Origin: Zygnema cylindricum
Taxonomy: Eukaryota > Streptophyta > Zygnematophyceae > Zygnematales > Zygnemataceae
Assembly (NCBI GenBank): GCA_037447655.1
Contig: JBBHKE010003324.1
Location: 248,001 to 312,000 of the forward strand
Length of the DNA stretch: 64,000 nt
Reading direction: 5' to 3'
Shown here in pieces: positions 57,879 through 64,000 of the stretch; position 1 is the stretch's first letter, and each line of letters opens with the position of its first letter. The position numbers and the translations under genes were made by a program. The notes under the pieces were generated by a model. That model was not told where the DNA came from. It made no database searches and saw only the letters and a list, made by a program, of their open reading frames with translations.

Positions 57879-59150
57879 TGTAGAAATCAATGGTTATTTT
57901 ATTATTTTCTAGGTCTAAATTGGAATATAGAAAGAAGCCGAGGACGTCTGCCTCTAACTTCTCTCTCAAACTCCCACACTTGTTGAAGTCACTAACTTCT
58001 CTCTCAAACTCCCACACTTGTTGCAGTCACTAAGAAGTTCGAGAAGAAGCTAGAGCCATGGCTACCTAGGCTATCTAGAGGTTTACGGGAAATAGATTAG
58101 TTAATTTAAAGATAGGAAGGTTTATTTACTAAAAGGTGCATATTGGTGACATGATTTGATCCTAGTACCTGCTAACGGTCAAAACACTTTTGCAGTCACT
58201 GAGAAGTTGGAGAGGAAGCTAGAGCCATGGCTACCTAGGATATCCAGAGGTTTACGGGAAATTGATTAGTTAATTTAAAGATAGGAAGGTTTATTTACTA
58301 AAAGGTGCATATTGGTGACATGATTTGATCCTAGTACCTGCTAACGGTCAAAGCGTCGGTAGCCAGTAGCCTTAGCCGTTAAGTCTAGAAGTTCTGATAC
58401 ATACTACTGGGTTTGATTTGTATTTATATATTACCACGTAGGAAAACTCATTTAACGGCGGATGTTTAAAGTTACATAGATCGCGTTATGTAAACGTATG
58501 GATTTCGGTATGGACAAGAAACAAGTACCGCGCATTTTGTTTCTTTAACGAAACAAATACTGCACAAGCATTTATGACGGCTACGATTGAAATTTGCATT
58601 CAATCGGACGGCCGAAAAGAAAGCCGAGATCGCGGAAGAGATTCTCGGCGGTTTGTGGTCAGCGCCACATTGGATGACACGAGGCACAATTACGTTGGAT
58701 CGCGGCATCTCCGAGAATTACGGGACCCAATCCGGATATGACTTCTGTTGACATTTAGGCTATGTTGTACAAATTCCGTACATAAAGTACACCAGCAGCT
58801 GTACTTTTATCTACGGCAGTGTAATACGATTGGTGTCGTACACTAGTAGATAGAGTTTGTGAGAGAGATAGGACTTAGAAAAATTGGTAGATAGGACCCT
58901 CTCTCCCAGAGAGCTTTTGTACAAAAGGTCAACTTTGACCCTCCAAAATTTACTGCTCAAGGAAGCAAATTCAGAGATTCTTTTTGCTATCAACTCAAGG
59001 GATTCTTGCCTTCATAGGGGTGAAGGTGATCAGAGTTTTTGTTTGCCAAGGTGGCAATTATTCTTGCTGAAACACAAAGAGGTCAGGGTTATCCTAGAGG
59101 CTTCATGTGAGCTGCTTACTCTGAGGACTTATAGAGGTCTCAGAGTTATA
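57879..59150 (+). repeat. Family B-like LTR, plus strand
   Basis: Starts TGTAGAAATC and ends AGAGTTATA (CA mutated to TA), 1272 bp, enlarged by a 169-bp internal tandem duplication. The first five bases of the usual PBS, GGTTA, follow at 59151-59155, then another element begins. It is probably the 5' LTR of an element whose interior resumes beyond the window. Confidence 0.82.
58021..58358. repeat. 169-bp tandem duplication in the LTR
   Basis: 58021-58189 is repeated at 58190-58358. It covers the CATGGCTACCTAGG box and part of the tRNA-like T-arm (GATTTGATCCTAG). A smaller tandem pair (CTTCTCTCTCAAACTCCCAC) lies at about 57958-58020. Confidence 0.9.
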
Positions 59151-59155
59151 GGTTA

Positions 59156-60035
59156 TGTTGTTCTGTGACTACTACACCAACTGAAGATGAAGATGATGCT
59201 GGAGTAGTCATCACAGAATTCAGATAAGCAAGAAGCTCTCACAGATGCTCAGAAAAATACACACAACTTTGGAACACAGCCAAAGACAAATTAGGCAACC
59301 AAATGGCCTACAAATCTGACACAATGCAGATAATACACAAATGAACACAAGTGCAAATTTACACAGAAATCTGCAAACAGATCTGAGAAATATTCTCAGT
59401 CAAATATATCAAAATTGACTCAGCATAATTTTGATACAACAAGTTGATATTCTAAAATGGTTAAGTCCTATATTTATACCTAAAAGATCTATTCTTCTAA
59501 GAGCTAGCAGCCACTCACTACTCTAACTAAGCAAAGAAGACATATCAGCCATGCATCAATAATATCTACTATCTGAAAGGAGGATACCTGAATATGTCAA
59601 GGTATGTCATATAGAAAGAATCTGAACTTAGACACTAATCAAACAAAACACGCTTCTGTACAAACTAAAGATAAGTAACGTCACAGTACACCGTGTATAA
59701 ACACGTCAGATAATTACAGACGTGGTCCCGGATGACCACCTTCCGTCGGCAACAAATCTTCACCGTCCATCATTTCGAAGTTTCATCCAAGATGAAACTT
59801 TTATGTGACACCTCGGTCTTTGTGGTAAGTCCGAATAGTACGAACGGATCTTTGTAGAGTTTCTCATTTACCGACGCGTGTCCTGAAGTGTGTCACACCG
59901 TGAACTCCCTCACTGTTTACTGTAACATTAATTCTGGTACATACTGAACCAGACTTTCACAAAATATTCTAAGTACTGAGAAAACACTCCCCTCACCTAT
60001 GAAGCTTAGTGAGGACTAAAGCTTTCAAAACAACA
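59156..60035 (-). repeat. 3' LTR of the right-hand copia element
   Basis: 880 bp, bounded by an imperfect inverted repeat (TGTTGTT at 59156, AACAACA ending at 60035). Unrelated by eye to families A-C: it lacks their hairpin and tRNA-like module. Confidence 0.85.
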
Positions 60036-60058
60036 CTCCCCTAAAGCTTTAGACTCTA

Positions 60059-63000
60059 CTAACCACTTAGACCACATCCCTCTCTACAAAATTTCAATTT
60101 TGGAGCAGGTAAGGGTTTTGTCACCATATCTGCCAACATTTTCTCATCAGGTAAGTAGCTGAGTTTCAGAATTCTGGCCATCACCTTTTCCCTCACAAAG
60201 TGTAACTTAATGTCAATATGCTTGCTTTTGAAATGATGACTAGGATTAGAAGCAATAGCAATAGCAGCTTGATTGTCACACCATATGACCTGAGGACCAG
60301 ACTGCATAAATTTCAGTTCTTGTAAAAGAGACTTTACCCAAAGAAGTTCCTTAACAGCTGAGCTGGCTGCCATGTATTCAGCTTCCATGGTTGACTGAGC
60401 AGTCACCTTTTGGAGCTTGCTTGTCCAGCAGCAAGTACCATTACCGATCTTCAGAATGAATCCAGTGGTAGAACGTCGGCTTGGCATATCACCATAACTC
60501 GCATCGCTCCAGGTGCTAATTTTCACTTCATCTCCTCCAAGAGACAGTCGGAGATCTCGTGTACCTGCAAGATATCTCAGAACTCGTTTTGCTGCCTCCC
60601 AATCTGATTTCTTCGGATTCTGAAGACTTCGACTCAGAGCTCCAACAGCCGCTGCAATATCCGGACGAGTGCAGTTCATAAAGTAGATAAGACTCCCAAC
60701 AATTTGTCTGTAGGGAATCGTGGACATGAAATCTGACTCCCCTGCTTCCATATCATCTTCCAAAGTCATTCCTCCATCTGTCTCCTTTCCTTCCACCTTT
60801 TGCCTGAACTCCATAGGAGTGGCACTCCCTTTTGCATCTGCCATACCAAATCTTTCAAGTACATTTCCAATGGCCTCTCTCTGAGTAAGGTAAATAACTC
60901 TCTGACTCCTATCTCTCTCTACTTGAATGCCTAGGATATACTTAGCTTCACCTAAGTCTTTCATTTCAAACCTGGCATTCAGAGCTGCTTTTATCTTGTT
61001 TATCTCATTCAATGATTTGCTGATTAGCAGCAGATCATCCACATACACTGCTACATAAATCACACCATCATTTCCGTCCATGACATAAACAGAGTGGTCT
61101 GAGCTGATCCTTGTAAAGCCTAAGCTGGTAAGAAACTCATCCAACTTCAAATTCCACTGTCTCGGAGCCTGTTTCAATCCATACAATGATTTCAACAGTT
61201 TACAGACTAGATTTTCCTTTCCTTTTTCTACATAACCTTCAGGTTGTTTCATGTAAATTACTTCCTCTAAGTCTCCATGCAAGAAGGCAGTTTTAACATC
61301 CATTTGATGCAATTCCATATTCTCAATTGCAGCTAGAGACAACAAGACTCTGACAGTAGGAAACCTAACAACAGGAGAGAAGGTTTCCTCGTAGTCTATT
61401 CCTTCCTTTTGACTAAAACCCTTTGCAACCAGACGAGCTTTATACCTTTCAATGGTGTTGTCTGGGTTGAGCTTCACCTTGAAGACCCACTTGCAGCCAA
61501 TGGCTTTTCGATCTGGTGGAAGCTCCACAAGCTCCCACGTTTGGGCTTCCATGATCGATCTCATCTCATCATTTGCAGCTGAGATCCAATGATCATTTTC
61601 AGGAACAGAAAATGCCTCCTGAATGGTAAGAGGCTCCCCCGTGCTTGCAGAAAAAGCATATTGAGCTTGTTCTCCCCTTTAACGAGAACTCTGTCTTCTT
61701 CCCCCCGGAAAATTTGAGGCTGGAACTGTTGGATACCGAGCTCCACCTTGATGTCTTGGAGGAGGAGGATCAGCTCCTGCTTGTTGTTCAGTAGCTTGTG
61801 GAACTCCAGTATGTTGAACTCCAGTAGAAGAAGAAGTACAAGCTACAGCAGACTGAAACGGAATCTGATCCAAGATGACATATTCTTGCAGTTTTTCTTT
61901 CTTTTCATTTTCATCCATACTAAATACATCTATGGACTCACTCTCATCCTTCACCTGAATATTTCTAGCAATCTGGATGGTATGTTTCTGAGGACAATAA
62001 ATTCTATATCCTACAGATTCATCATCATATCCCATAAAGATTCCAGGCTTAGACTTTGGACTTAATTTCCAGTTTGGTAAATTATCTAGTACAAAGCACT
62101 TGCTACCAAAAACTCTGAAGTGACTGACATCAAGTTTTCTGCCAGTCCACACTTCATAAGGTGTCATTCCCTGAACAGATCTAGTTTCTAATCTGTTCCT
62201 AATATATGCTGCAGTTTGGTAAGCTTCAGCCCAGAATTTAATATCTACTCCTTTATCAGCCATCATAGATTTAACACTCTCAGTTAGAGTTCTGTTTAGC
62301 CTTTCTGAAACTCCATTCTGCTCAGGAGTATAAGGCACAGTGAACTGGTGAGATATACCATTTTCTTTCAAATAAGCAGCAAACTCATTGGAAGTATATT
62401 CACCTCCATTATCAGATCTTAAAGAGAGAATCGATCTACCATGAAGTTTCTCCGCCCAGATCCGAAAGTGTTTGAAGTGGGTGAAGACCTCCCTTTTCTC
62501 CTTCATAAAATAGATTCTACTGAATCTGGAGAAATCATCTGTGAATGTGACAAAGTATTTGCTGCCAGCAAGAGATGGTACTTTGGAGGGTCCCCACACA
62601 TCTGAATGAACAAGTTCTAAGATGTTAGTTGCTCAAAAATCTGCAGCTTGGGGTAAAGGAAGTTTATGAAGCTTGCCCAAAGCACAACCATCACAAATAC
62701 TTGACTGTTGCTGACCAAGCTTAACTCCTTCTACCATATCATTTGTGACCATCTTTTCCAATCTGTCATAATGAACATGACCCAACCTCTTATGCCATAA
62801 AACATTATCAGAAGAGACACTGGAGTAAGCAAAAGAAGATGTATTCACCAGGTCCATCCGGTACAAATTATTTGGGCCTCTAGTTCCCATTACAGCTATC
62901 TTTCCCTCTTTGCTGACTATTTTCTTTCCTTGTTTCTGAAGTATTTCAAAACCTCTACTTTCTGCAACTGAGGTATAAAACAAGTTCTTTTTGAACTGAG

Positions 63001-64000
63001 GAACATACAATACATCATAGAGAGTTCTAGGAACTGCCTGTCCATCTATCTCACACATAAGGATGACAGTTCCTTGAGCTTTTGCTTCAACAGTGGCACC
63101 ACAAGCATAATAGATCTGCCTTGTTGGAATAGGTTGCAGATCTGTGAAGGAAGCTTTGTTCCAGCACATATGAGACGAGCTCCCGGAGTCCATGATCCAC
63201 CCATGATCTTTGCCTCCCTCCATCAGTTTTGCAAGGGCAAAGAACTCTTTGTCATCAGTTTTTGGAAAACTGACGACATCCGGCGCCTTCACTTTGTCAA
63301 CCGATTCCGATCCCGGTGTATCAGCTGAAAATGCTTCGGTTTTGGAGGGAAGAGTCGGTGGTGTGTGTGGTGTCTTTTGTGGCATGTAGATCCCTTTTGG
63401 CCTCCATCCATTTCTGAACACACCTGTCTCACAAGCTTTAAGAAACTTAGGACACTGTTTATACAGATGTCCTTGATTATAACAGTAGACACACTTGTTA
63501 TAAGGCTGAAAACCTTGGTACCCCTGAGATTTGTTTCCTTGGTATTGTGCGTTAAAAGCTACAAATGATTTTCCTGGATTTAAAGCTGCAACAGTGGATT
63601 CCTCTTCTAACACTAGTTCTATAGCTGTTGCTAAGTTCCAAGCTGACTTATCCAACTTTCTCAAATTTGCTGAGGCTCCTTTATATTCCTCAGGAAGACC
63701 TCGCATAAGAATCATAGCCTGATGATAAGGGGAGAAGTCCCCCCCTGAACATGCATTCTCTGCCAACAAAAGCCTAAGCCCATTGCAATATTCGGCCATG
63801 CTACCTCCTGTATACCTATAATCATAAATATTCCCAGCTGTGATAATTTCATGCTGGTCATTAGCTTTCAAATAGATAGTTTTCAGGGAAGACCAGATTT
63901 CTGATGCCTTTTTCATTTTGATATGTGACATAAGTAGATCTTCTGAGATCATTAACTTCGGCAAATGCAGAGCTTGCTGATTTTTCCCATTATAGGATGC
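60059..64000 (-). pseudogene. Copia Gag-Pol polyprotein with two stop codons, 5' end outside window
   Basis: One reading frame from the window edge to 60059, interrupted only by TGA at 62633-62635 (after the integrase zinc-binding region) and TAA at 61679-61681 (between integrase and reverse transcriptase). Domains in order: Gag with zinc knuckle CVYCYNQGHLYKQC (near 63450-63490), protease WIMDSGSSSHM (near 63190), integrase HKRLGHVHYD/CDGCALGK, VHSDVWGP, SDNGGEYTS and NGVSERLNRT, reverse transcriptase YVDDLLLIS (near 61030), and RNase H WSDASYGD, STMEAEYMA, WCDNQAAI. The catalytic residues I can see are intact. The limited damage suggests it is fairly recent. Confidence 0.95.

Larger units (their letters stand above)
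59156..64000 (-). mobile_element. Copia retrotransposon, distinct family, partial
   Basis: Minus-strand element entering the window from the right. 3' LTR 59156-60035, polypurine tract AAAGCTTTAGGGGAG at 60036-60050, gag-pol 60059 to beyond 63964. The 5' LTR is outside. It inserted after GGTTA in the PBS of a B-like element, so GGTTA should reappear beyond its far end. Confidence 0.93.

Noticed and set aside
1-64000. CRISPR arrays, bacterial operons, rRNA genes
   Set aside because: No regularly spaced short repeats with unique spacers, no bacterial gene structure and no rRNA-like sequence seen; the window is eukaryotic.

Overview
This is a repeat-dense nuclear segment of a plant-lineage (streptophyte) genome. 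Genes carry GT-AG introns, Ty1/copia elements of plant type dominate, the primer sites match a plant initiator tRNA-Met (recalled from memory), and there is a plant GRXC3/C4-like secretory glutaredoxin. I cannot name the species.

Layout. Positions 1-20.3 kb are a nested stack of copia-type LTR retrotransposons. I call the families A (Gag-only, plus strand), B (Gag-Pol, minus strand) and C (Gag-Pol, minus strand). A complete A element (3436-7866, target duplication CATCT) sits inside the 3' LTR of a C element. A B element (7975-14370) sits next to it in the same LTR, with a 193-bp duplicated block on both sides. Positions 20.3-22.1 kb hold TAC/GTAC palindromic tracts, a MITE and a hAT-type non-autonomous element with perfect 8-bp target duplications. 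Positions 22.2-29.5 kb are the only clear host-gene island: a four-exon glutaredoxin on plus and a coiled-coil protein gene of at least four exons on minus. Each carries a related small MITE in an intron.

Positions 29.5-35.3 kb hold a foldback MITE, an old solo LTR, a cluster of decayed hAT-like MITEs and featureless DNA. Positions 35.3-45.4 kb are a 10-kb TA-flanked DNA transposon of the pogo/Tc1-mariner type. Its 611-codon transposase can be reconstructed in four phase-matched exons and is broken by one stop codon. It also holds an acidic decayed ORF of unknown function and arrays built on a CGTCGCTGA/TCAGCGACG palindrome. A second, more decayed relative lies inverted at 45.4-50.6 kb. A third TIR-bounded element (50.66-56.28 kb) is split by a second, intact family A element (51304-55672, target duplication GCATT). 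The window ends with a B-like LTR (57879-59150) whose primer-binding site is interrupted by another copia element (59156 to beyond 64000), nearly intact but with two stop codons.

The most interesting system is the LTR-retrotransposon group. Families A, B and C begin gag inside the LTR and translate through a primer-binding site that matches the anticodon stem-loop of initiator tRNA-Met, not its 3' end. All LTR families seen except that of the last element carry an antisense tRNA-like module. Family A encodes a single ORF in which Gag is fused to collapsed remnants of Pol.
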